Shown: positions 1 through 9,319, counted from the first letter of the stretch. The stretch is DNA of 64,000 nucleotides from Allokutzneria sp. A3M-2-11 16 (GCF_024213555.1 NZ_JANAVO010000001.1:2046001-2110000), one strand, 5' to 3'. Made by a program: numbers and translations. Notes: generated by a model from the sequence alone, not told the origin.

Positions 1-645
1 GTGTCCGCGGCTGGCGTGCCGAGAGAGAGCTCGCTGACCCTGGAGCGGGGCCTCGCCCTGCTCCAGGCGGTCGCCGACGCGGACACCGAGGCGCCCAGCA
101 TCAGCGATCTGGCGGCGGCGATCGGCGCCAGCCGCGCCGCCGTCTACCGGCTGCTGGTGCCGTTGCAGGCCAGGGGACTGGTGCGCAGGGAAGGCTCCCG
201 CGTCCGCCTCGGGCTCGGCGTGCTGCGGCTGGCCGGGCGCGTCATGCCGCAGCTGCGCTTCGCCGCGCTGCCCGCTCTGCGCTCCCTGGCGGAGCGGGTC
301 GGCGCGACCGCGCACCTCACCATCGCGGACGGCAACGAGGCGCAGGCCGTGGCGGTCGTCGAACCCACGTGGACGGCCTACCACGTCGCCTACCGCGTGG
401 GCACGCGTCACTCGGTGCAGCGCGGAGCCGCGGGCAAGGCGCTGAACCTGCCGCCGGACGGCATGGGGTGGCTCGCGACCTCCGGCGAACTCCAGCCGGG
501 CGCCTTCGGGGTGGCCGCCCCGGTGCGCGGCGTCGTCGGGCTGCGCGCGAGCGTCGGCGTGGTCTCGATGGAAACCCTCGTCAGCGACGAGGTCGGGCCG
601 CTCGTGGTCGCCGCGGCGGCCGAGGTGGCCGCGGCCCTGAGGTGA
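1..645 (+). CDS. IclR-family transcriptional regulator
   Basis: A 214-residue DNA-binding regulator. Residues about 12-75 form the IclR winged helix-turn-helix (recognition region around ASRAAVYRLL). The remainder is a shortened effector-binding domain ending in the usual hydrophobic helix. IclR proteins are normally near 250 residues, so the ligand domain is compact. The GTG at base 1 gives a natural IclR N-terminus, but upstream sequence is not visible, so an earlier start cannot be excluded. The controlled target cannot be inferred; the gene on its left lies outside the window. Confidence 0.85.
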   Translation: MSAAGVPRESSLTLERGLALLQAVADADTEAPSISDLAAAIGASRAAVYRLLVPLQARGLVRREGSRVRLGLGVLRLAGRVMPQLRFAALPALRSLAERVGATAHLTIADGNEAQAVAVVEPTWTAYHVAYRVGTRHSVQRGAAGKALNLPPDGMGWLATSGELQPGAFGVAAPVRGVVGLRASVGVVSMETLVSDEVGPLVVAAAAEVAAALR

Positions 646-717
646 ACCGGGCACTTTGTGAAGCCCCGGTACGTTGAGCGACCGACAAGGCTGTTCCGTC
701 CCGAAGAAGGGGATCTC

Positions 718-1659
718 GTGGTCTTCAAGAAGCTGCTCGGCGCGTTGGGCATCGGTGGCCCGTCCGTTGACACGGTGCTGTTCGACCCGAACACCCGGCC
801 GGGCGGCGTCCTGAGCGGCGAGGTGCGCATCCAGGGCGGCGACCACGACGTGGAGATCGAGCACGTCGCGCTCGGCCTGGTCACGCGCGTGGAGTCCGAG
901 CACGGCGACCACGAGCGCAACATCAACGCCGAGTTCCACCGCATCGTCGTCGAGGGCCGTTTCCGCCTGGCGGCCAAGGAGAGCAGGAACATCCAGTTCC
1001 AGTTCCCGGTGCCGTGGGAGACCCCGGTGACCGACGTCTACGGGCAGCGCCTGCCGGGCATGACCATCGGCCTGCGCACCGAGCTCGCGGTGGCCAGCGC
1101 GGTCGACAAGGGCGACCTGGACCCGGTGTTCGTGCACCCGCTGCCCGCGCAGGAGCGCGTTCTCGACGCCTTCGGCGAGCTGGGCTTCCGGTTCCGCCGC
1201 GCCGACGTCGAGCACGGCCGCATCGCCGGGCTGCACCAGCAGCTGCCGTTCTTCCAGGAGATCGAGTTCCTGCCGCCGCACCAGTTCGCCGGGCGGCTCA
1301 ACGAGGTCGAGCTGACCTTCGTCGCCGACCCGCACGGCATGGCCGTGGTGCTGGAGGCCGACAAGCGCGGCGGCTTCCTCAGCTCCGGTCACGACGCCTT
1401 CGGCCGTTTCCAGCTCTCCCACCAGGACTCGATGAGCGCCGACTGGGCCGGGATGATCGACAACTGGCTGCACGAGGTGTCCTCCCGCCGCCAGTCCCAC
1501 CACGGCGGGCACCACCACGGCGGCGGCCACCACGGCGGGGGCGGCATGGGCGTCGGCGGCATCGTCGCCGCCGGTGCGGCCGGTCTGGTCGGCGGCATGG
1601 TGCTCGGCGAGGTCTTCGACGAGGTCGGCGACTCCTTCTTCGGCGGCGACGAGGGCTGA
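718..1659 (+). CDS. spo0M: Spo0M/SpoOM family arrestin-like protein
   Basis: A 313-residue member of the sporulation-control Spo0M family, an arrestin-fold cytoplasmic protein found in bacilli and actinomycetes. The start is set at GTG 718: the N-terminus MVFKKLLGALGIGGPSVDTV is typical of the family, and a purine-rich GAAGAAGGGGA ribosome site lies just upstream. Residues about 1-250 form the family domain. The tail has a His/Gly-rich run (about 262-278) followed by a glycine-rich hydrophobic segment and an acidic end, which could bind metal or attach to membrane. It is a single gene followed by a hairpin. Its role in this organism is unknown. Confidence 0.85.
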   Translation: MVFKKLLGALGIGGPSVDTVLFDPNTRPGGVLSGEVRIQGGDHDVEIEHVALGLVTRVESEHGDHERNINAEFHRIVVEGRFRLAAKESRNIQFQFPVPWETPVTDVYGQRLPGMTIGLRTELAVASAVDKGDLDPVFVHPLPAQERVLDAFGELGFRFRRADVEHGRIAGLHQQLPFFQEIEFLPPHQFAGRLNEVELTFVADPHGMAVVLEADKRGGFLSSGHDAFGRFQLSHQDSMSADWAGMIDNWLHEVSSRRQSHHGGHHHGGGHHGGGGMGVGGIVAAGAAGLVGGMVLGEVFDEVGDSFFGGDEG

Positions 1660-1667
1660 CCGCCCAC

Positions 1668-1699
1668 CCCGCCCGCAGGACCTAGGTCCCGTGGGCGGG
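1668..1699 (+). terminator. Hairpin after spo0M
   Basis: CCCGCCC (1668-1674) and GGGCGGG (1693-1699) flank the perfect palindrome GGACCTAGGTCC (1678-1689), making one long stem with a short imperfect interior. There is no T-tract, so it may act as an actinomycete-type terminator. Its core can also be read as a DevR-like binding site for the cyd operon (separate entry). Confidence 0.5.
1677..1690 (+). promoter_or_regulatory. Candidate DevR/DosR-like box upstream of cydA
   Basis: The 14-mer AGGAC-CTAG-GTCCC matches 9 of 10 half-site bases of the mycobacterial DosR consensus GGGAC-N4-GTCCC. It lies about 80 bases before cydA. A second, weaker dyad GACC-CTC-GGTC follows at 1701-1711. The idea is supported by the DevR-like regulator at 8602-9252. 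The consensus is established for mycobacteria; its use here is inference. Confidence 0.4.
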
Positions 1700-1770
1700 G
1701 GACCCTCGGTCGGGCGACTGAGGACGTGTTGACCTGCTGCTGACGGGGCCGGGCGGGGCACCGTTGGGGC

Positions 1771-3255
1771 GTGGACGTACTCGACATCGCCAGGTGGCAG
1801 TTCGGCGTCACCACCGTCTACCACTTCCTGATGGTCCCGCTGACCATCGGACTGGCCCTGCTGGTCGCGGTCATGCAGACCGCCTGGTACCGCACGGGCA
1901 AGCCCCAGTACCTGAAGATGACCAAGTTCTGGGGCAAGTTGATGCTGATCAACTTCGCCATGGGCGTGGTCACCGGCATCGTCCAGGAGTTCCAGTTCGG
2001 GATGAACTGGAGCGCCTACTCCCGCTTCGTCGGCGACGTCTTCGGCGCGCCGCTGGCGATGGAGGGCCTGCTCGCCTTCTTCGTCGAGTCCACCTTCCTC
2101 GGCCTGTGGATCTTCGGCTGGGAGCGGCTCTCGAAGCGCGTGCACCTCGCGTGCATCTGGGCGTTCTCGCTGGCCACCATGGCGTCGGCCTACTTCATCC
2201 TCGCGGCGAACTCGTGGATGCAGCACCCGGTCGGCATCGAGTACGTCAACGGCAAGCCCCAGCTGAACTCGATCTGGGCGTTGCTCACCAACTCCACCGT
2301 GCTCGCCGCGTTCCCGCACACCATCGCGGGGTGCTTCGCTGTCGCGGGCACCTTCCTCGTCGGCATCGCCGCGTGGCACCTCGCCCGCAAGCACCGCACT
2401 TCCCCTTCGGACGACCCCGACCGCAAGGTCTGGTTCGCGTCGCTGCGCCTGGGCAGCTGGGTCGGGCTCGTCGCGTTCGCGGCGGTCGCCTTGACGGGCG
2501 ATCTTCAGAGCAAGCTGATGTTCGAGCAGCAGCCGATGAAGATGGCCGCGGCGGAAGCGTTGTGCCACACGGAAAAGCCCGCCGGGTTCTCGGTGTTCGC
2601 CTACGGCGACGTGCAGCGCGCGGACTGCGAGAGCGTCAAGAGCATCACCGTGCCCGCGCTGCTGTCCTTCCTGGCCAACGGGGATTTCTCCAGCGAGGTC
2701 AAGGGGATCGAGCAGCTCGTCGGCGAGTACAAGACCCGCTACGGCGCGAACTACCCGGTAGATCCGCGGCTCGGTGAACTGTCCGGCAAGCCGATCGACT
2801 ACGTGCCGAACCTGCCCGTGACGTACTGGGGCTTCCGCCTGATGATCGGCTTCGGCGCGATCGCCGCCATGGCGGCCGCGCTGGCGCTCTGGCTGACCAG
2901 GCGCGGCCGGGTACCCCGGAGCAGGTGGTTCGCGCCGGTCGCGCTGCTGTCGATCGCGACCCCGTTCCTGGCCAACAGCTTCGGGTGGATCTTCACCGAG
3001 ATGGGCCGCCAGCCGTTCGTCGTGGTGCCCAACCCCACCGGCGTCGACGGGGTGTGGATGTACACGGCGCAGGCGGTCTCGGCCGGGGTCACCGTCGGCG
3101 AGGCGCTGTTCTCGCTGATCGCGCTGACCACGGTGTACGGGGTGCTCGCGGTGGTGGAGGTCTTCCTGCTGCGGCGCTTCGTCCGCGCCGGGGTGGAGGG
3201 CGTGATGCCGCCCGATCGCACCCCTGACTCCGACGCGCTGGCCTTCGCCTACTAG
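1771..3255 (+). CDS. cydA: Cytochrome bd ubiquinol/menaquinol oxidase subunit I
   Basis: Catalytic subunit of the high-affinity terminal oxidase, 494 residues with about nine membrane helices. It oxidises quinol and reduces oxygen at hemes b558, b595 and d. Visible marks are the early heme histidine in VYHFLMVPLTIG (His18), the conserved glutamate-containing helix around FFVESTFLGLWIFG, the axial-Met region, and the GRQP motif in EMGRQPFVV. The Q-loop is of the short type. GTG 1771 gives the canonical N-terminus. It is the first gene of cydA-cydB-cydDC-kinase and is probably induced by low oxygen. Confidence 0.97.
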   Translation: MDVLDIARWQFGVTTVYHFLMVPLTIGLALLVAVMQTAWYRTGKPQYLKMTKFWGKLMLINFAMGVVTGIVQEFQFGMNWSAYSRFVGDVFGAPLAMEGLLAFFVESTFLGLWIFGWERLSKRVHLACIWAFSLATMASAYFILAANSWMQHPVGIEYVNGKPQLNSIWALLTNSTVLAAFPHTIAGCFAVAGTFLVGIAAWHLARKHRTSPSDDPDRKVWFASLRLGSWVGLVAFAAVALTGDLQSKLMFEQQPMKMAAAEALCHTEKPAGFSVFAYGDVQRADCESVKSITVPALLSFLANGDFSSEVKGIEQLVGEYKTRYGANYPVDPRLGELSGKPIDYVPNLPVTYWGFRLMIGFGAIAAMAAALALWLTRRGRVPRSRWFAPVALLSIATPFLANSFGWIFTEMGRQPFVVVPNPTGVDGVWMYTAQAVSAGVTVGEALFSLIALTTVYGVLAVVEVFLLRRFVRAGVEGVMPPDRTPDSDALAFAY

Positions 3256-3266
3256 GAGTGTCCACA

Positions 3267-4274
3267 GTGGACTTGCCGGTCATCTGGTTCGTGATCATCG
3301 CCCTGCTCTGGCTGGGCTACCTGTTCCTGGAGGGCTTCGACTTCGGCGTGGGCATGCTGCTGCCCGTGCTCGGCCGCGACGAGACCGAGCGCCGCGTGCT
3401 GATCAACACGATCGGTCCGGTCTGGGACGGCAACGAGGTGTGGCTGCTCGTCGCGGCGGGAGCGACCTTCGCGGCGTTCCCCGGCTGGTACGCGTCGCTG
3501 TTCAGCGCGGCCTACCTGCCGCTGCTGTTCGTGCTGCTCGCGTTGATCGGGCGGGGCGTGGCGTTCGAGTACCGCGGCAAGGTCGATTCGCCGCGGTGGC
3601 GCCGCAACTGGGACCGTGTGATCGTCATCGGCTCGTGGGTGCCCGCGCTCGGAGTCGGGCTTGTGTTGTCCACCAACGTTTTCGGGCTTCCGTTGGATGC
3701 CCGTGGCGATCGCGTCGGCTCGGCCTTCGCGGCGTTCCAGTGGCCCGCGCTGCTCGGTGCGGTTGCCGTGGCGGGTTTCGCGCTCGTGCACGGCGCGGTG
3801 TTCCTGTCGCTCAAGACCGACGGAGAGATCCGCCATCGGGCGCGGTCGTTGGCGCTTCGCGTCGCGCCTGTTGCTTTGTTGCCGTTGGTGGCGCTGTTGG
3901 TTCTCGTGCAGTCGCGCGAGGGCTTCACGTGGACTCTTGTTCCCCTGATGTTGGCGCTCGTCGCGGTCGTGATTGCGCTGCTGCGCCTGCGCGTCGGGCG
4001 TGAGGGGCAGGCGTTCGCTGGGCTCGGCATCGCGCTCGCTTTGTCGGTCGTCACGCTCTTCGGCGCGCTGTTCCCCGATGTTCTTCCGTCGACTCTGGAT
4101 GTCGCGAACTCGCTCACCGTGCGCAACGCCGCATCCAGCCCCTACACGCTCGGGGTGATGAGTTGGGTCGCGCTCTTCGGTACCCCGGCCGTTCTCGTGT
4201 ACCAGGGCTGGACGTACTGGGTGTTCCGGAAACGCATCAGCACCGCGCACATCCCCCCGGTGCACGTCCCATGA
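3267..4274 (+). CDS. cydB: Cytochrome bd oxidase subunit II
   Basis: A 335-residue polytopic partner of CydA, with the N-terminal signature LEGFDFGVGML typical of CydB. GTG 3267 is preferred over GTG 3258 because AGGAG (3254-3258) then sits 8 bases upstream; from 3258 the same Shine-Dalgarno would overlap the start codon. The cydA/cydB junction contains the palindrome GTCCACAGTGGAC (3260-3272). The stop overlaps the cydDC start by four bases (ATGA), so the genes are translationally coupled. Confidence 0.96.
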   Translation: MDLPVIWFVIIALLWLGYLFLEGFDFGVGMLLPVLGRDETERRVLINTIGPVWDGNEVWLLVAAGATFAAFPGWYASLFSAAYLPLLFVLLALIGRGVAFEYRGKVDSPRWRRNWDRVIVIGSWVPALGVGLVLSTNVFGLPLDARGDRVGSAFAAFQWPALLGAVAVAGFALVHGAVFLSLKTDGEIRHRARSLALRVAPVALLPLVALLVLVQSREGFTWTLVPLMLALVAVVIALLRLRVGREGQAFAGLGIALALSVVTLFGALFPDVLPSTLDVANSLTVRNAASSPYTLGVMSWVALFGTPAVLVYQGWTYWVFRKRISTAHIPPVHVP

Positions 4275-7200
4275 GCGCATCTCCCCCCACCAGTGCGGAA
4301 TCGGGAACGCGCGGCCCCCTCGGTTCGTTGCCGAGAATGTCGGTGTCGGCGCGGCGGGCCCTGGCCGTGACCGGTGTGCTGTCGGTGCTCACCGCCATCG
4401 CCCTGGTGACCCAGGCGTGGGCCATCGCCACCGCACTGGCCACCGTGGTTGCCGGTGCCGCGTCCGATCTCCGCTTCCCGCTCATCGTGCTCGCGGGCGC
4501 GGTCGTGGCGCGCGCGGCGTTGGCGTGGGCCACCGAAGCGGTCGCCGCTCGGGCCGCGGCGGGTGCGAAGGAGGAACTGCGCGCACGCGTGCTGGACTCC
4601 GCACTGGCGCGCGGACCGGAGTGGATTACCGGGCGCGGCCCCGCTGAGCTGACCGCGCTCGCCACGCGCGGCCTGGACGCGTTGGACGCGTACTTCACCC
4701 GCTACCTGCCCGCGTTGCTGTCCGCGGTGGCCACGCCGCTCGTGGTGGGCGCATCGATCCTGTTCTCCGACTGGGTGTCCGCGGTGATCATCGCGGTGAC
4801 GATCCCGCTCATGCCGTTGTTCGCGATCCTGATCGGCAAGCACACCGAGGACCAGGTCGCGAGGGCCGCCGACGCCAACGAACGGCTGTCCGGCCACCTA
4901 CTGGAGCTTGTGCGGGCACTGCCCGTGCTGACCTCGCTGCGGCGGGCCGCGGCGCAGGTGGAGGCGGTGCGCCGAGTGGGGGAGGCGCACCGCCGGGCCA
5001 CCGGCGCGACGTTGCGGGTGGCGTTCGCGTCGGCGTTCGTTCTCGAACTGATCGCGACGATCTCCGTTGCCGTCGTGGCTGTTTTCGTGGGAGTGCGCCT
5101 GGTGTCGGGCGATCTCACGCTCGCGGTCGGGTTGTTCGCGCTGATCCTCGCGCCGGAGTGCTACCTGCCGTTGCGCGCGGCCGGGGCTGCCCACCACGCG
5201 AGTGAGGACGGCGTTGAGGCGGTGCGACGGGTCACGGAGATCGACTCCCAGGACCAGCCCGCCACCGGGACGGCCCAGGCGGTGTTCCGGCACGAAGTGG
5301 TCGTGGACGCGTTGCGGGTCGAGCGGCGGGGGCGGCATGCGCCGGACGGGCTGAGCTTCACGCTGCGCCCCGGCGAGATCACCCGGCTCGATCTGCCCAG
5401 TGGCGCGGGGAAGTCCACGGCGCTCGGGGTGCTTCTCGGCTTCGTACGGTCGGATTCGGGCTCGATCAGCGTCGACGGCATTGAACTGTCCACTGTGGAC
5501 ATTGCTCAGTGGCGGGAGCAGATCGCGTGGGTGCCGCAGCGGCCCGCGTTCGCGGCGGGCACGATTGCCCAGGAGCTCGCGCTGGCGGTGGTCGAACCGA
5601 CCGCCGAAGAACTCGCGGAGGCACTGGATTCGGCCGCCGCGTTGCACCTCCGGTTCCGCGACGTGGACGAGCTTTCCCTCGGGGAGCGGCAGCGCGTCGC
5701 GATCGCCCGCGCGTTGCTGCGGGTGAACCGGGGTGCGCGCATCCTGCTGCTCGACGAGCCCACGGCGCACCTCGATGCCCCGACAGCACAACGCGTCATG
5801 ACCGCGGTGCACGAAGCCGCGCGCAGAGGTGTCGCGGTGCTCCTCGCCGCTCACCACACCCATGAACCCGCCGCCGAACTGGACACCGGCGGTGGTGGCA
5901 CGGTGCGGGCGATCTCCCGAGCTGATCGCCCGCACCGGCCCGCACCCCTCCGCGAGCTGGTCACCGCGCGGTCGATCGGCGGGGCGCTGCTCGGAGCGGC
6001 GGCGCTGTGCAGCGGCATCGCGCTCACCGCGATCTCGGCCTGGCTGATCGCGAAGGCGTCGCAGCAGCCGCCGATCCTCACCCTCACCGTCACGGTCGTC
6101 GCGGTGCGCACGTTCGGCATCGGGCGGGCGGTGCTGCGCTACCTCGAACGCCTGGTGTCGCACGACGCCGCGTTCCGCCTCGCGAGCCGCCTCCGGGTGC
6201 GGCTGTGGGAAACGTTCGTGGCGCTCGGCCCCGCGCGGATCGATCGTGAAGCCGCGCAGCGCCTCGCCGAGGACACGGATACCATCCGCGACCTCGTGCC
6301 CCGCGTGCTCGTCCCGCCGCTGGTCTCGGTCGCGGTGCTCGCCACGGCGGTGAGCGTCGAAGCGGTGATCCTGCCGGAAGCGGGGTTGGTCGCGCTGATC
6401 GCGTTGGGCCTCGCCGCGGTGCTCGCGCCGGTGACCGCGTTGGCGGTGGAGCGGCGCGCGTCGATCGCCCTCGCCAACGGGCGGCGCGATGTGAGCGCGA
6501 AGGTGCTCGTGCTGCTCGAAGCCTCGGCGGACCTGATTTCCTTTGGCGCGCACCATGATCGCCGGGTGGACCTGGCGGAGGTGGACGCCGGGTTGGCCGC
6601 GCGCTCCCGCCGCCAGGCCCTCGGCGTCGGCGCCGCCAACGCGGTGATCGTTCTCGCGACGGGTCTCACCGCGCTCGCGGGCATCGCGCTCGGCGCTGCG
6701 GCCGGGATCGAGCCGCTTCTCGTGCCGGTCCTGGCCCTCATCCCGCTCGCCACGGCTGAGGCCCTCGCCCTGCTGCCGCCCGCCTTCCAGCAGTTCCGCG
6801 CGCTCCGCACCCACCACGTGCGCGCTGACACAACCCGCTTGCCTGTGAAGTGTGTTCACAAGACAACTGGCAGTGTCCGACTGCACGGCGTGAACGTCGG
6901 GTGGGGCCGCGACGAGGTGCTTCGAGGTGTCGACATGGAGGTGAAGCGAGGGAGTTACACCGTTGTCATGGGGGAGTCGGGGAGCGGGAAGTCGACCTTG
7001 CTCGCGCTCCTGTTGGGCTTCCTGGAACCGAGCGCCGGGCGCGCCGAAGTGCCGGAGCGGGTCGCTTGGTGCCCGCAGGACGCGCAGCTCGTGTCGACGA
7101 CACTGCGCCAGAACCTGTTGCCCGCCAAGCCCAAAGCCACCGACGACGAGCTGGGGGCCGCACTCCGGACAGCGGGCATGAGCGAATGGGTCGAGCGGCT

Positions 7201-7492
7201 GGACGTGCTGCTCGGCGCGGGCGGTGCCGCGGTCTCCGGCGGCGAGGCCCAGCGGATCGCGATCGCGCGGATGCTGCTCGCCGCGGACGAAGCCGATCTG
7301 GTGTTGCTCGACGAACCCACGTCGCACCTTGACGAACGCACCGCCAACGAGGTGCTTGAACGCCTGCGGCACGCGCTGGACGGGCGGACGGTCGTCCACG
7401 TGACGCATCGCCTTGACGACATCCGTCAAGGCGACACCGTCGTCGAGGTCGCCGCAGGTCGGGTGCTGCTGCACGAGCCCGCGCATGCGTAG
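4271..7492 (+). CDS. cydDC: Fused CydD-CydC ABC transporter for bd oxidase assembly
   Basis: A 1073-residue single-chain heterodimeric ABC exporter needed to mature cytochrome bd (reductant/heme handling across the membrane). The CydD half is membrane domain about 25-320 and ATPase about 335-545. The CydC half is membrane domain about 555-840 and ATPase about 865-1065. The CydC ATPase is canonical (Walker A GESGSGKST, VSGGE, LLDEPTSHLD, H-loop THR). The CydD ATPase deviates: Walker A reads LPSGAGKST and the signature is LSLGE, suggesting asymmetric ATP sites. Fused CydDC is known from Streptomyces. The start is ATG 4271, overlapping cydB; the end overlaps the kinase gene. Confidence 0.95.
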   Translation: MSASPPTSAESGTRGPLGSLPRMSVSARRALAVTGVLSVLTAIALVTQAWAIATALATVVAGAASDLRFPLIVLAGAVVARAALAWATEAVAARAAAGAKEELRARVLDSALARGPEWITGRGPAELTALATRGLDALDAYFTRYLPALLSAVATPLVVGASILFSDWVSAVIIAVTIPLMPLFAILIGKHTEDQVARAADANERLSGHLLELVRALPVLTSLRRAAAQVEAVRRVGEAHRRATGATLRVAFASAFVLELIATISVAVVAVFVGVRLVSGDLTLAVGLFALILAPECYLPLRAAGAAHHASEDGVEAVRRVTEIDSQDQPATGTAQAVFRHEVVVDALRVERRGRHAPDGLSFTLRPGEITRLDLPSGAGKSTALGVLLGFVRSDSGSISVDGIELSTVDIAQWREQIAWVPQRPAFAAGTIAQELALAVVEPTAEELAEALDSAAALHLRFRDVDELSLGERQRVAIARALLRVNRGARILLLDEPTAHLDAPTAQRVMTAVHEAARRGVAVLLAAHHTHEPAAELDTGGGGTVRAISRADRPHRPAPLRELVTARSIGGALLGAAALCSGIALTAISAWLIAKASQQPPILTLTVTVVAVRTFGIGRAVLRYLERLVSHDAAFRLASRLRVRLWETFVALGPARIDREAAQRLAEDTDTIRDLVPRVLVPPLVSVAVLATAVSVEAVILPEAGLVALIALGLAAVLAPVTALAVERRASIALANGRRDVSAKVLVLLEASADLISFGAHHDRRVDLAEVDAGLAARSRRQALGVGAANAVIVLATGLTALAGIALGAAAGIEPLLVPVLALIPLATAEALALLPPAFQQFRALRTHHVRADTTRLPVKCVHKTTGSVRLHGVNVGWGRDEVLRGVDMEVKRGSYTVVMGESGSGKSTLLALLLGFLEPSAGRAEVPERVAWCPQDAQLVSTTLRQNLLPAKPKATDDELGAALRTAGMSEWVERLDVLLGAGGAAVSGGEAQRIAIARMLLAADEADLVLLDEPTSHLDERTANEVLERLRHALDGRTVVHVTHRLDDIRQGDTVVEVAAGRVLLHEPAHA

Positions 7493-8633
7493 TCTGGCAA
7501 GTGTGGACCCCACGCTCGCGGCCCGCGCGCTCGCGGCCTCCACGGAGATCACCACGGCCGCCCTTGAAGGCGATGACGTGGACGGCGTGCTGCCGCTCGT
7601 CGTCCAGCGAGCCGCCGCGCTCGCCGAAGCCGACCTCGGGCTCGTCATGGTCCGCGCGGAGGACGGCAGGCTGACGGTCGAGGCGGCGCACCCCACCGTG
7701 GAGGACGATCCGGTCGGGCTCACGCTGTCGGCGCGCTCAGCAGCCGCTCGCGTCGCGCGGGGCGGAGTGCCCGTCGCGGTGGACGACTTCGTGGTGGACC
7801 CGCGGACGGCGCCGTTCGTCCCCGCCGCGCTCCGCGGCTACGGGCCCTTCGCAGTGGCGCCGTTCGGGACCCGGGAGAGACGCCTCGGCGCGCTCGCGGT
7901 CTACCGGCGTCGCGGGGCGGAGCCGTTCAGCCAGGTCACCGTGGACCTGCTCGCCAGCTTCGCCGCCCAGGCCGGACTGGCGCTCGTGCTCGCGGAAGGC
8001 GCCACCGCCCGTCGACGCATCGCGATCTACGAAGAGCGCGAACGCATCGCCCGGGATCTGCACGATGTGATCGTTCAGCGCCTCTACGCGGCCGGTATGC
8101 AGCTCGACCTGTTGGGGCGGCGACTGGCGACGCGGCTGGACCGGGCCGACTCCGCGCGCCTCGCCGAAGCCGTCGACCAGCTCGACCAGACCATCGAAGA
8201 GGTCCGGGGCACCGTGCGCGCGCTGCGTTCGCCCGATCCCGAGCCGCCCGCGGACCTGCTCGCGTCGGTGCGCGCGGAGGTGGACATCGCGGGGGAGCTG
8301 CTGGGGTTCCCGCCGAGCCTGGAAGCCAAGGGCGACCTGGACAACGTGCCCGCCGAAGCCGCCGACCACGCGCGGGCGGCGCTCCGCGAAGCACTGTCCA
8401 ATGTGGTCAGACACTCCGGGGCGCACACCGTGAGCGTGCGCGTGCGGCAGAAGAATTCGTTGCTGCGACTGGAAGTCGTCGACGACGGCTGCGGCATCCC
8501 GAAGGACGTGTCCAAGCGCGGACTGCGTCACCTCGAGGAGCGCGCGGAGGCCGCGGGCGGGCGGTGCCGGGTGACGTCCTCCGCCCGCAGCGGCACCAAG
8601 GTCACCTGGGAGATTCCCCTCGCGTCCGCTTAG
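7485..8633 (+). CDS. GAF-domain sensor histidine kinase, DevS/NarL-system type
   Basis: A 382-residue soluble kinase. One GAF domain (about 25-175) precedes a HisKA_3 dimerisation domain with phospho-acceptor His193 in ERERIARDLHDVIVQRL, then a HATPase_c domain (N-box EALSNVVRHSG, G-box DDGCGIP). The H-box resembles mycobacterial DevS/DosT, which carry two GAFs; here only one is present, and no heme ligand can be assigned. ATG 7485 overlaps the cydDC stop by 8 bases, so it is translated with the oxidase operon. GTG 7503 is an alternative start. Its likely partner is the convergent response regulator, whose end overlaps by 32 bases. Confidence 0.88.
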   Translation: MRSLASVDPTLAARALAASTEITTAALEGDDVDGVLPLVVQRAAALAEADLGLVMVRAEDGRLTVEAAHPTVEDDPVGLTLSARSAAARVARGGVPVAVDDFVVDPRTAPFVPAALRGYGPFAVAPFGTRERRLGALAVYRRRGAEPFSQVTVDLLASFAAQAGLALVLAEGATARRRIAIYEERERIARDLHDVIVQRLYAAGMQLDLLGRRLATRLDRADSARLAEAVDQLDQTIEEVRGTVRALRSPDPEPPADLLASVRAEVDIAGELLGFPPSLEAKGDLDNVPAEAADHARAALREALSNVVRHSGAHTVSVRVRQKNSLLRLEVVDDGCGIPKDVSKRGLRHLEERAEAAGGRCRVTSSARSGTKVTWEIPLASA

Positions 8634-9252
8634 CGATCCAGGCGGCGGCCTGTGTGCGTCGTTGCATGCGCAGCTTCGCCAGCACGGACGTGACGTAGTT
8701 CTTCACCGTCTTCTCGGCCAGGAAGAGCCGCTCCGCGATCTCGCGGTTGGACATGCCCTCGCCGATCAGCTCCAGCACCTTGCGTTCCTGGTCGGTCAGC
8801 GCCGCCAGTTCGTCGGCGGGTTCGGCGGCCTCGCGCCGCATCCGCTCCAGCACCCGTGCTGTGGTCTGCGGGTCGAGCAGTGAACGCCCCGCGGCGACCT
8901 CGCGGATCGCCGTCACCAGGTCCTGACCGCGCACCTGCTTGAGCAGGTACCCGGACGCCCCGGCGAGGATCGCGCCCACCAGTGCCTGCTCGTCGTCGAA
9001 TGCGGTCAGCACCAGGCAGAACGGCGGCTCCGGCAGATCACGCAGCCTGCGGCAGAGCGTCACGCCATCGCCGTCCGGCAGGCGCATGTCCACCACGGCG
9101 ACCCGCGGGCTCGTGGCCTGTGCGCGGACCACTGCCTCCTCGGCCGTGCCCGCCTCGGCGACGACCTCGATGTCGGACTCGGAGTCGAGCAGGTCGCGAA
9201 GGCCCCTGCGAACCACCTCGTGGTCGTCGACGAGCAGCACCCTGGTTGTCAC
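8602..9252 (-). CDS. LuxR/NarL-family response regulator, DevR/DosR-like
   Basis: A 216-residue two-domain regulator. The receiver domain (1-120) shows the acidic pair in VLLVDDHEVV, phospho-acceptor Asp in VVDMRLPDGDG, Thr in LTAFDD and Lys in LLKQ. The LuxR HTH (about 148-205) contains LTDQERKVLELIGEGMSN and FLAEKTVKNYV, very close to the equivalent mycobacterial DosR segments. It converges on the GAF kinase and is divergent from hsp20. The neighbours (bd oxidase, Hsp20) match the type of genes controlled by DosR, so a hypoxia/redox-stress role is likely but inferred. Confidence 0.9.
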   Translation of the reverse strand: MTTRVLLVDDHEVVRRGLRDLLDSESDIEVVAEAGTAEEAVVRAQATSPRVAVVDMRLPDGDGVTLCRRLRDLPEPPFCLVLTAFDDEQALVGAILAGASGYLLKQVRGQDLVTAIREVAAGRSLLDPQTTARVLERMRREAAEPADELAALTDQERKVLELIGEGMSNREIAERLFLAEKTVKNYVTSVLAKLRMQRRTQAAAWIAKRTRGESPR

Positions 9253-9292
9253 GCGTCACACGGTACTGGGAACAACGGCGGCGGGTCCCTCG

Positions 9293-9319
9293 TTAGCACT
9301 CATAGACGCCGAGTGCTAA
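9293..9319 (+). promoter_or_regulatory. Perfect CIRCE element (HrcA operator)
   Basis: TTAGCACTC, nine bases, then GAGTGCTAA: an exact CIRCE inverted repeat, 34 bases before the hsp20 start. CIRCE is the binding site of the heat-shock repressor HrcA. It predicts heat induction of hsp20. The site lies in the divergent gap with the response regulator. Confidence 0.95.

Noticed and set aside
4898-7723. 941-residue open frame on the minus strand
   Set aside because: Antisense to cydDC; its composition (His/Arg/Gln-rich) is that of a shadow frame with no recognisable domain.
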